Both the position numbers and the translations under genes were made by a program. A DNA stretch of 55,405 nt from Candidatus Liptonbacteria bacterium (GTDB taxonomy: Bacteria > Patescibacteriota > Minisyncoccia > UBA6257 > JACOXY01), in assembly GCA_016182095.1 (NCBI GenBank), contig JACOXY010000013.1, forward strand, positions 1 through 55,405. The letters run 5' to 3'. Within the stretch, counting starts at the first letter, position 1. Each line of letters starts with the position of its first letter. This document shows, piece after piece, positions 36,318 to 44,503 of the stretch. Below the pieces are notes generated by a model. It saw only the letters and a list, made by a program, of their open reading frames with translations, was not told the origin of the DNA and did no database searches.

Positions 36318-38513
36318 ATGTTCAAGCTTGATACCAACATACAAGAAATAAAAGGCATACCGCCGAAATTCGCGAAGAAGCTCTCAACATTAAAAATTGA
36401 AACCGTAAAAGATCTCTTGTGGCACTTCCCGGCGCGCTACGAAGATTACTCAAAAATTTACAATGTAGAAGAACTGATACCCGGACAGCAAGCCACGATA
36501 AAAGGTGAAGTTCAAAAAATAAACACTAAACGTACCTGGAGGCGACAAATGCTTATAACCGAAGCACGCATCGCCGACATGACCGGCGTGATTCGCGCTG
36601 TGTGGTGGAATCAGCCATACATAGAAAATAGTTTACGGATTGGAACCGTTGCTAATTTTGCCGGCAAAATCCGCGAAGATGGCGACGGTTTTTATTTCTC
36701 TAATCCGGCCTATGAAATGATCCGTAGCAACAAAGAAACCAGGCACACCGCGAGACTAGTGCCGATTTACCCCGAAACAAGGGGGCTAACCTCAAAAGGG
36801 ATCAGATTTCTTATGAAGCCGATACTGGAGCGATCGGAAGAAATTAAAGAATTTATACCGAAGAAAATCTTAGAAGAGCGCGGGCTCCCGGAAATAAACA
36901 GGGCCATAAGCGCGATACACTTCCCCATAACGATAGAAGCGGCCCTAAACGCTAAAAAAAGATTTGTGTTTGAAGAACTGTTCCTACTACAGCTCTTGAA
37001 CATGAAGCAAAGACAAGCCATGGCAAAAGAAAAAGCTCCGACGCTCACAGTTAACAACGAAGAATTTCAAAAAATTATAAATAGCCTGCCGTTCCCGCTA
37101 ACACAAGCGCAAACAAGGGTTCTCACAGAAATATTTAATGACCTAAAGAAACCGACTCCCATGAACCGGCTCTTGCAGGGAGATGTAGGATCCGGGAAAA
37201 CCGTAGTAGCGGCTCTTGCGGCTTTAGCCTTCGCTTACAATAATTATCAGACGGCTTTTATGGCTCCAACGGAAATCCTGGCGCGACAGCATTATGAAAC
37301 TTTCAAAAAACTGCTTGCTCCTCTCAACCAAAAAGTGGGCATCGCTCTTTTAACCAGCAATGAAGCGAAAGTTTTTGGTGAAAATGATTTAGAAGAAGAA
37401 ACCACTAAGAAAAAAGCCAAGGAGGCGGTGGAGAATGGCAAAATTAAAATAGTTTTGGGAACACACGCCCTTATACAAAAAGATGTCCTGTTCAATCGCA
37501 TAGGACTCGCAATAATTGATGAGCAACACAGATTTGGAGTACGCCAGAGATCACAGTTATTAAAAAGCGTGCAGAAAGAAAAATTGCTGCCACACCTCCT
37601 GTCAATGAGCGCAACCCCAATACCAAGAACTCTAACGCTCACTATTTTTGGCGACCTTGATCTTTCGGTTATAGATGAGATGCCAAAAGGCAGGCAACCA
37701 ATTATCACAAAAGTTGTGGCGCCAGAAAACCGCGGCAAGGCTTATGCGTTCATAAAAGCCCAGGTAAAAGCCGGCCGGCAAGTATTTGTAATTTGTCCAC
37801 GTATTGAATCTAGTTCTGAAAATGAGAAGTCTTCGCTATCCCCCATGCCCCATACCCCATACCCTTCCTCATGGGCCGATATAAAAAATGTAACCGAAGA
37901 ATACGAAAAATTATCCAAAAAAATTTTCCCGGACTTAAAAGTGGCGATGCTCCACGGAAAACTAAAGCCAAAAGAGAAGGGGGAAATTATGTCCGCCTTC
38001 GCCTCCTCCTCCGCTAAAGCTATGGGGGACAAGAAAGGTTCAGCGGATAAGAAAAATAAAATTGATCTCCTAGTTTCAACTTCGGTTGTGGAGGTGGGAG
38101 TGGACATCCCAAACGCTACTATAATGATGATTGAGGGGGCTGACAGGTTCGGCCTGGCACAACTTTACCAATTTAGAGGCCGGGTCGGACGCGGAGAACA
38201 CCAATCGTTTTGCCTTCTGTTTACAAACTCTTCATCAAAATCTACTAAGGAAAGATTAGGGGCTCTGGTAACGGCAAAAAATGGTTTTGAGCTCGCTGAA
38301 ATGGACTTAAAAATCCGCGGACCTGGAGAATTTTTGGGATCTAGCCAAACCGGTATGCCGGACATAGCCATGCGAGCCCTGCAAAATATGGAACTAATCA
38401 AAGAAGGACGCTCCGCGGCGGAAGCTGTGCTGGCTAAAAGTTCAGATCTAAAAAAGTATCCGTCTCTTCGGATAAGAACGGCCGAATTTGAAAAAATCAT
38501 CCATCCGGAATAA
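36318..38513 (+). CDS. recG: ATP-dependent DNA helicase RecG
   Basis: LLQGDVGSGKTVVAALAAL; AIIDEQHRFGVRQR; SMSATPIPRTL; QFRGRVGRG. Confidence 0.96.
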   Translation: MFKLDTNIQEIKGIPPKFAKKLSTLKIETVKDLLWHFPARYEDYSKIYNVEELIPGQQATIKGEVQKINTKRTWRRQMLITEARIADMTGVIRAVWWNQPYIENSLRIGTVANFAGKIREDGDGFYFSNPAYEMIRSNKETRHTARLVPIYPETRGLTSKGIRFLMKPILERSEEIKEFIPKKILEERGLPEINRAISAIHFPITIEAALNAKKRFVFEELFLLQLLNMKQRQAMAKEKAPTLTVNNEEFQKIINSLPFPLTQAQTRVLTEIFNDLKKPTPMNRLLQGDVGSGKTVVAALAALAFAYNNYQTAFMAPTEILARQHYETFKKLLAPLNQKVGIALLTSNEAKVFGENDLEEETTKKKAKEAVENGKIKIVLGTHALIQKDVLFNRIGLAIIDEQHRFGVRQRSQLLKSVQKEKLLPHLLSMSATPIPRTLTLTIFGDLDLSVIDEMPKGRQPIITKVVAPENRGKAYAFIKAQVKAGRQVFVICPRIESSSENEKSSLSPMPHTPYPSSWADIKNVTEEYEKLSKKIFPDLKVAMLHGKLKPKEKGEIMSAFASSSAKAMGDKKGSADKKNKIDLLVSTSVVEVGVDIPNATIMMIEGADRFGLAQLYQFRGRVGRGEHQSFCLLFTNSSSKSTKERLGALVTAKNGFELAEMDLKIRGPGEFLGSSQTGMPDIAMRALQNMELIKEGRSAAEAVLAKSSDLKKYPSLRIRTAEFEKIIHPE

Positions 38514-38553
38514 TCTAAGCGGTCCCGCTTATTGAATATTAAGCGGCGTCGTC

Positions 38554-40281
38554 TTATTGTCCCGCCAAAAGGGTAATGCTAAAAACCGATTCATCTTTTC
38601 TGACGTTGAGTGACCCACCCGAATCTTGGCGCGCCCAGACTTCAATATAATCATTCGCCGCAAGCCTTAATCGGGAGCACTCATGCAAAATAGTGGGCTC
38701 CTGGCCAGACGATACTGAATTTATCTGCGTCGTAGTTGCCGATCCGCCGTTAATATAAAATATAATTCGGCGCGCGTCGGTACTATTCGTGGCAAAACTA
38801 ACATTAGCGCAGACAAGATAGAGCCCCCCCGCGGGAATGGTGAAACGACTATTATTGGTAACGCTATCATGTAACCCGCCAAAGTCTTCGGTTTCGGTAT
38901 CCCAAGTAAGCGCGGTCCAGGTAGCGTTCGTTACTGATTGGTTGGAGCTTTTTTTAACTTCTGCCGTTCTTTGGGCTGCAGCGGATGTCGCCTGCCAGCT
39001 CGCGTTCCCACTCGCGTCAGAAGTTAAAACATAGCCGTTAGAAGCGCCGGTAGGAAGTTTGAACCCATTCACCGTTGCCGTTCCAAACACCTGTAACAAA
39101 GAAGACGGGGTTGTAGTTCCGATACCGACATTACCATTTTCATCAATCCTTATTCTGCTTGCCAAACCACTGCCATCTATTTTGGTGGCAAAATCAAGCG
39201 ATCCTCCCCAATTACCATTGGTAACCCCTTCAGTAAACGATCTTATGTTGGCTATTCTTACTCCATTAGTTCCCAATATGTTAGCCGCGGCGCTAAATGC
39301 AACGTCGGCCTGAATCACTCCGTCTCCTCCGGCCGCGTTTCCTGTAACTTCCAATACCACATTGCTATTGCTATTTCCGTAAACATTCAATTTCGTGTTA
39401 ATGACATTAGGATCAATATTTAAAGTTCCAATACCAACTTTTCCGGTATTATAATAAATATTATTGCCATTCGCCCCCCACTGGTCCCCCAGATTCCTCC
39501 AGGAACCGCTTGCATATTCCCTGAAAACGCTGCTTGCGGTGTTGTAATAAATTGACCCGTTTTGTCCTTCAACGGGATCCGCGGATAATTGCCCAACATT
39601 TAAAAGATTAGATATGTTGATATTTTTCCAGCGTGAAGGAGAAGAGAGACCGACGCTATAAATATTATCCTGTCCCGGGATTATGTCCGAATCAAAAACT
39701 GCCGCGGAGACGCGTGCTATAGTTGTCCCAAAAGATTTTGAAAAGGCGTACTTTGGATTATCCGAGTTAAAAGACAGCGTAAAATCAACCTGAACGGCAT
39801 TCTTGGCCAGCGAATTGTAAATGCGGCGGAAAACAAGCGAGCCCGCATCAACAGTAACATTTTCATTGGTAAGCCGGTTCGTTGTGGTGGATATAGTATA
39901 AATGCCAGAGCCAGGCGGCGGGGCCTCGACTGTTGTGCCTTCATCCATCCAAATAGCAGTGCCGGAAGCGTAAAAAGCCACATAGTCGCGGTTAGAATCT
40001 TTATGCCTAATAACAAGCACCGCAATCGGGGTATTGGTCGCTATATCTATAAGACTTGAATCTCTTACCTCTCTTTGGATCATTTGCAAAACAAACCTTC
40101 CTTGTTCGGAAACCTCCCTCGCGGAAGTGCCGCTATTTTGAATTCTTAAAATGGCAAACAGAATGCCGACAATGGAGCCGATTACAATGGCAAAAATGGC
40201 CACATATAAAATCATCTCTAGAAGGGTGGCGCCTTTTTGTTTCTGCGAAATACTTGGAATCTGATATCCGGCATCTGGCAT
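38554..40281 (-). CDS. type IV prepilin-like protein with tail-fibre-like repeat and C1q/TNF-like C-terminus
   Basis: QKGATLLEMILYVAIFAIVIGSIVGILFAI (prepilin N-methylation motif); SRIRIDENGNVGIGTTTPSSLLQVFG; FTIPAGGLYLVCANVSFATNS... Confidence 0.75.
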   Translation of the reverse strand: MPDAGYQIPSISQKQKGATLLEMILYVAIFAIVIGSIVGILFAILRIQNSGTSAREVSEQGRFVLQMIQREVRDSSLIDIATNTPIAVLVIRHKDSNRDYVAFYASGTAIWMDEGTTVEAPPPGSGIYTISTTTNRLTNENVTVDAGSLVFRRIYNSLAKNAVQVDFTLSFNSDNPKYAFSKSFGTTIARVSAAVFDSDIIPGQDNIYSVGLSSPSRWKNINISNLLNVGQLSADPVEGQNGSIYYNTASSVFREYASGSWRNLGDQWGANGNNIYYNTGKVGIGTLNIDPNVINTKLNVYGNSNSNVVLEVTGNAAGGDGVIQADVAFSAAANILGTNGVRIANIRSFTEGVTNGNWGGSLDFATKIDGSGLASRIRIDENGNVGIGTTTPSSLLQVFGTATVNGFKLPTGASNGYVLTSDASGNASWQATSAAAQRTAEVKKSSNQSVTNATWTALTWDTETEDFGGLHDSVTNNSRFTIPAGGLYLVCANVSFATNSTDARRIIFYINGGSATTTQINSVSSGQEPTILHECSRLRLAANDYIEVWARQDSGGSLNVRKDESVFSITLLAGQ

Positions 40282-40365
40282 CATAGATTTATTATAACAC
40301 AAACTAAACAAAATCATTGCCAAATGTGGAAAAATGAGGTAAATTATGTAAAACTAATTACAGAT

Positions 40366-40401
40366 GGTCCCATCGTCTAACGGCTAGGACATGCCCCTTT
40401 T
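40366..40401 (+). pseudogene. truncated tRNA-Glu 5' half
   Basis: GGTCCCATCGTCTAACGGCTAGGACATGCCCCTTT; shares CCATCGTCTAACGGCTAGGACAT with the complete tRNA-Glu 80 bp downstream; no 3' half. Confidence 0.8.
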
Positions 40402-40403
40402 TC

Positions 40404-40546
40404 ATCCCTCACTCAAACTGGATTAGGCGCGGCACCCATCGACACGGCGCCATCGTCTAACGGCTAGGACATCGCCCTTTCACGGCGGAAATACGGGTTC
40501 GATTCCCGTTGGCGCTACTCAATAATAATCCAGCTTGAGTGAGGGA
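40404..40546. repeat. inverted repeat flanking tRNA-Glu
   Basis: TCCCTCACTCAAacTGGATTA (left) / TAATCCAgcTTGAGTGAGGGA (right). Confidence 0.85.
40446..40517 (+). tRNA. tRNA-Glu (TTC)
   Basis: GGCGCCATCGTCTAACGGCTAGGACATCGCCCTTTCACGGCGGAAATACGGGTTCGATTCCCGTTGGCGCTA. Confidence 0.95.
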
Positions 40547-40664
40547 CAAGCGGCAAAATAGGGCTACACAAAGTAAAGCCGGCCAAATTCATCTTGGCTA
40601 GTTTTACTTTACTTTTTATTTTATCCACAATGGCAAGACCTGCGCTGTGTTATAATGAAAGCAT

Positions 40665-41279
40665 ATGAAATACTTTTTATTGTTTGTCGTTTTCGCAGCC
40701 GCGGCTTTTGGAGGAGTCTGGGCATATAATAATTTCAGTGATGATTCTCTGGCAACCCCAGGAGCTCCAGCGCCAGGGACACCCCCCACAGCACCCACAA
40801 CGCCCACAACGCCACCGGGCGGGGGAACTCAAATTGCCGCCACGGGTTGTTACAATTATGGCACAAAACTAGACGCGCCTGTTAAGTGCCCCTATAACAC
40901 GCCCTCATGCACCTCTGCTGGTGGCTGTGTGACACAGTGCGGATCCTGCTCATATAATATCTGTGAAGCGCCAAGCGGCGGCCCGCTTAAGAAATGGTTC
41001 CCAACTCCCTGCGACACCACGCCAAGCCCATTCTTTGGACACATAAAATCAGATTCGGAATTCCAGAGTTGTCTTGCGAGCACCTTTGGACAGCCAGCCG
41101 TGGACGACTGGGTTCTTGGGAAAATTGTAGTATGGCCGGCAGACGCTCTCACCCCAAAGGATAATCTAATCACCAAGGATTTTACTACATGTTACGACGG
41201 ATACTATAAGCGATTTTGCGCGAAATTGAGCCCGCAAGTGAGGACGAGTACATATAAGAGCTTGTGCGATAAGTATTAA
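40665..41279 (+). CDS. secreted Cys-rich hypothetical protein
   Basis: Signal peptide, Pro/Thr linker, many Cys; extended -10 TGTTATAAT upstream. Confidence 0.65.
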   Translation: MKYFLLFVVFAAAAFGGVWAYNNFSDDSLATPGAPAPGTPPTAPTTPTTPPGGGTQIAATGCYNYGTKLDAPVKCPYNTPSCTSAGGCVTQCGSCSYNICEAPSGGPLKKWFPTPCDTTPSPFFGHIKSDSEFQSCLASTFGQPAVDDWVLGKIVVWPADALTPKDNLITKDFTTCYDGYYKRFCAKLSPQVRTSTYKSLCDKY

Positions 41280-41327
41280 ACAGATAATTCATAATGAATA
41301 AAATGCTTCGTGTTGATGCGGAGTATT

Positions 41328-42200
41328 TTATTTTTGGCATTTTGGACAAAAGTGGAATGGGCGCCCGTGAAGTGTGGCGCGAACAATTTTAGTTTCGCAT
41401 CTCGGACACGGCTCCCCCTCTCTACCATAAACCAGACGCAATACATAATAATTTCCGGGCTTCCCAGTTACATCCGCATAATCGGACATTGAAGAGCCGC
41501 GTAATTTGATTGCTTTTCTCAAAATTATTTTTATTGAATCATGCAGGATCTTTATCTCATTTTTCTTTAGGCTTTTCGCGCTCCGTAACGGATGCAGGCG
41601 CGATAAAAATAAAATTTCATCGGCATAAATATTGCCGATACCCGCCAGGATTTTTTGATCTAAAAGCGCTTTTTTTATACAAATCTTTCGCCCAGCAAGA
41701 GATTTTTGAAAATCGACCAATTTTATCAGCAGAGCATCAGGGCCCACATCAAGGCCCAATATTTTGGACTTCGTAGGTCCAGCGGACTTACGAAGTCTTG
41801 GGGCAGAAGCAGCTAAAATTTTTCCGAATTTTCTGACATCCAAAAAAGCCAAAAGCTTGTTGCCCGATAAATAAAAAATAGCGTGGATATAGGGGCTGCG
41901 CTTTTTTGACATCGCAAGTCCATCGGACTTGCGATGTCTGGATATTAAAAGCAACTTTCCGGTCATTTTAAGATGAATGAGCATCAATTTACCATCCAAC
42001 AACTCAAAAATAATATTTTTCCCAATGCGCTTAACGCTTTGTATGGTTGCTCCCGACACTTGCCGCCGGAAACTTACAAATCCCCCTTTGTGACGCGAAA
42101 AATGCCGCGGCCAATCGGTCCAGATATTTATAATTTTTTTGCCGCTAACTTTTTTATTCAGTCCGCGGACTATTGTTTCAACTTCTGGTAATTCGGGCAT
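41328..42200 (-). CDS. mutM: formamidopyrimidine-DNA glycosylase
   Basis: MPELPEVETIVRGL; ILAGIGNIYADEILF; CPRCETKIVRATLHGRPFHFCPKCQK zinc finger. Confidence 0.96.
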   Translation of the reverse strand: MPELPEVETIVRGLNKKVSGKKIINIWTDWPRHFSRHKGGFVSFRRQVSGATIQSVKRIGKNIIFELLDGKLMLIHLKMTGKLLLISRHRKSDGLAMSKKRSPYIHAIFYLSGNKLLAFLDVRKFGKILAASAPRLRKSAGPTKSKILGLDVGPDALLIKLVDFQKSLAGRKICIKKALLDQKILAGIGNIYADEILFLSRLHPLRSAKSLKKNEIKILHDSIKIILRKAIKLRGSSMSDYADVTGKPGNYYVLRLVYGREGEPCPRCETKIVRATLHGRPFHFCPKCQK

Positions 42201-42283
42201 GCCAATATTGTATAAATTTTTGAGCGCATTACAAGCACAAATGACCTTTGCTCCAATAAAGTCAGTGGTTCCTAAAAAATTAA

Positions 42284-42312
42284 AAAGACGGCTTAACAGG
42301 CCGTCTTTTGCA
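42284..42312. terminator. bidirectional hairpin terminator downstream of 42293..43189
   Basis: AAAAGACGGCttaacaggCCGTCTTTT. Confidence 0.75.
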
Positions 42313-43129
42313 ATTTCATGAAAGTAGCCGCCGCATTATGGAAAAAGGCGAGCGCTTTCTTGGGACTATACGTGTCATTACCATACCCGACACCCAATTT
42401 GTTTCGGAGTCCCGATTCGGCATCAATAGAAAAATCATTACTGCCAAGCCACCCGGAAATTTCTTCCACCAAACGCGCCACATTGAATTGGTTGAACCCG
42501 CCGGCAAAGCCAATGGCTAAATCATTGTGTTCTTGAATTCTCTCCGCCAAGCTCACGCACGAAGCAGGAACAAGCTCTTCACCGCGCCCGCCGGACGGAT
42601 CAATAAGCACATAATCAATGCAATTGTTGTAGCTCTTAAGGCCAAAGACAATAGCCCCATGGCTCATAGTTTCAAGAGCCGTCCGGTGAAGCTGCATTAT
42701 GATTTGAAGCTCCGGGTATCGGATCCTGATTTTCTCCATCATCCCATAGTGAAGATTGCCAAACTGCATATTTAACTGCAGCCCACGACAGATATTATCC
42801 GCGTACATGTTTTCCATATCAAAAATCTTGCACACAGAATCATACAATGCGGGATATTCTCGGGTAGTGAAGTGAACAGCGGTGAAAATATCGTCTCTGG
42901 TAGCCAGTGCCGCCCGAAAAATTTCGGGAATGTCCGTCACAACCGGGTTCCGCTTGCTTTCGGTTTTTTCTCCGCGTAGGGTACGCGTAGTAACCTGCAC
43001 GCCCACCTGTCCGCGATGCGATATCGGAAAGTTATTCAAAACATAGTGAATGCTCGCCGAAGCGGAGATCGCCTCTTCTATATTTTTCACGCCAACAATG
43101 CCGATATATGGGATCTTGCTCATTGCCGC
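42293..43129 (-). CDS. hypothetical TIM-barrel-like protein (weak similarity in motif to phosphoribosylanthranilate isomerase)
   Basis: MSKIPYIGIVGVKNIEEA...; GFAGGFNQFNVARLVEEISGWLGSNDFSIDAESGLRNKLG resembles the TrpF C-terminal pattern. Confidence 0.45.
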   Translation of the reverse strand, partial: AAMSKIPYIGIVGVKNIEEAISASASIHYVLNNFPISHRGQVGVQVTTRTLRGEKTESKRNPVVTDIPEIFRAALATRDDIFTAVHFTTREYPALYDSVCKIFDMENMYADNICRGLQLNMQFGNLHYGMMEKIRIRYPELQIIMQLHRTALETMSHGAIVFGLKSYNNCIDYVLIDPSGGRGEELVPASCVSLAERIQEHNDLAIGFAGGFNQFNVARLVEEISGWLGSNDFSIDAESGLRNKLGVGYGNDTYSPKKALAFFHNAAATFMKLQKTAC

Positions 43130-43235
43130 CCACTTTTTCTCAAAGAAAATTACTGAAACCATTCTAAAATAACTTTTTTTCTTTGTCAATTATTTTTGAT
43201 TGAAAAAAGCCGCAAAATCATTTAGTATTTGCCTT

Positions 43236-44465
43236 ATGAAGATACTCGCTATTGAAACCAGCTGTGACGAAACCGCCATTGCCATCATTGATTACAACGA
43301 GAGAAAGCGCGGGGTGCGCATTCTCGCCAACATCATTTCCTCGCAAATAAAACTTCACGCTAAGTTCGGAGGTGTTGTTCCTAACTTGGCACGGCGGGAG
43401 CACGAGCGCAATTTACCCATTGTTTTAATACAAGCGCTAAAACAAAGTAAATTGCTAAATTCAAAAATGAAAAATCAAAAATCAAAAATACAACTTAAAA
43501 CTAAAAACTTAGGAAAAATTCTTGAGCGGGAATCGGAACTTTTAGAACTGGTTGTAAAAAAAATTCTTCCCATTGGTGCACCTAAAATTGATGCCGTAGC
43601 AGTAACGCACGGTCCCGGACTTGCTCCCGCTCTTTGGGTTGGAATAAATTTCGCGCGCGCACTTTCATATATATGGGAAAGGCCCTTGATTCCCATAAAC
43701 CATATGGAGGGCCATATTTTTTCAGCTATGCTGAAAAAATATGGAAACTCTAAACAATCACAAAGCTCAAAAATCAAAATTCAAAAAAACCATACCCCTG
43801 CCTGCGCAGGCAGGCTATACCCCATACCCTATCCTGCTTTGGCCCTGCTCGTTTCCGGCGGACACACAGAACTAGTGCTTATTAAAAAATTGGGAAAATA
43901 TAAAATCGTGGGGGAAACGGTGGATGATGCGGTAGGAGAGTGTTTTGATAAGGTGGCACGAATTTTAGATCTCCCCTACCCCGGAGGACCGGAGATCTCC
44001 CGCCTCGCAGACACATTCAACATTAAACATTCCGCATTGGATATTAAATTGCCCCGCCCCATGATCCACTCTAAAGATTTTAATTTCAGTTTTTCGGGGC
44101 TGAAGACTGCCGTTTTATATCTTACAAAAGATCTAAAAGATAGTTATCTCCTCCCCGAAGTAAAAGCGGCGATTGCAAAAGAATTTCAGGATGCGGCAGT
44201 AGAAGTCCTTGTTAAAAAGACGATGGCCGCCGCAAAAAAATATAAAGCAAAAACAATTATTTTAGGCGGCGGTGTTGCGGCCAATTCTTTGCTCCGCAAA
44301 GAATTGAGTGTCAGGTGTCAAGTGTCACGTGTCAAGTGTTTATTGCCGTCACCGGCAATAACTGGAGACAACGCCCTCATGATCGCGCTTGCCGCCGCAA
44401 TAACAGGGAAGATTATAAAAAGGCCTCAAGCTCTGAAAGCCGAGGCGAATTTAAGATTATCTTGA
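43236..44465 (+). CDS. tsaD: tRNA N6-adenosine threonylcarbamoyltransferase
   Basis: MKILAIETSCDETAIAIID; VPNLARREHERNLP; VTHGPGLAPALWVGINFA; GGGVAANSLLRKEL. Confidence 0.96.
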   Translation: MKILAIETSCDETAIAIIDYNERKRGVRILANIISSQIKLHAKFGGVVPNLARREHERNLPIVLIQALKQSKLLNSKMKNQKSKIQLKTKNLGKILERESELLELVVKKILPIGAPKIDAVAVTHGPGLAPALWVGINFARALSYIWERPLIPINHMEGHIFSAMLKKYGNSKQSQSSKIKIQKNHTPACAGRLYPIPYPALALLVSGGHTELVLIKKLGKYKIVGETVDDAVGECFDKVARILDLPYPGGPEISRLADTFNIKHSALDIKLPRPMIHSKDFNFSFSGLKTAVLYLTKDLKDSYLLPEVKAAIAKEFQDAAVEVLVKKTMAAAKKYKAKTIILGGGVAANSLLRKELSVRCQVSRVKCLLPSPAITGDNALMIALAAAITGKIIKRPQALKAEANLRLS

Positions 44466-44503
44466 TTCTTGTCAAGTCATAAATCCTGCGCCATAATCTA
44501 TGC

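Noticed and set aside
40684-40872. 62-aa plus-strand ORF
   Set aside because: Alternative frame within the secreted Cys-rich protein gene 40665-41279.
42293-43129. Firm assignment as TrpF
   Set aside because: Only the C-terminal GGFNxxNV...DAESGL pattern is suggestive; no trp genes nearby and active-site residues cannot be verified by eye.
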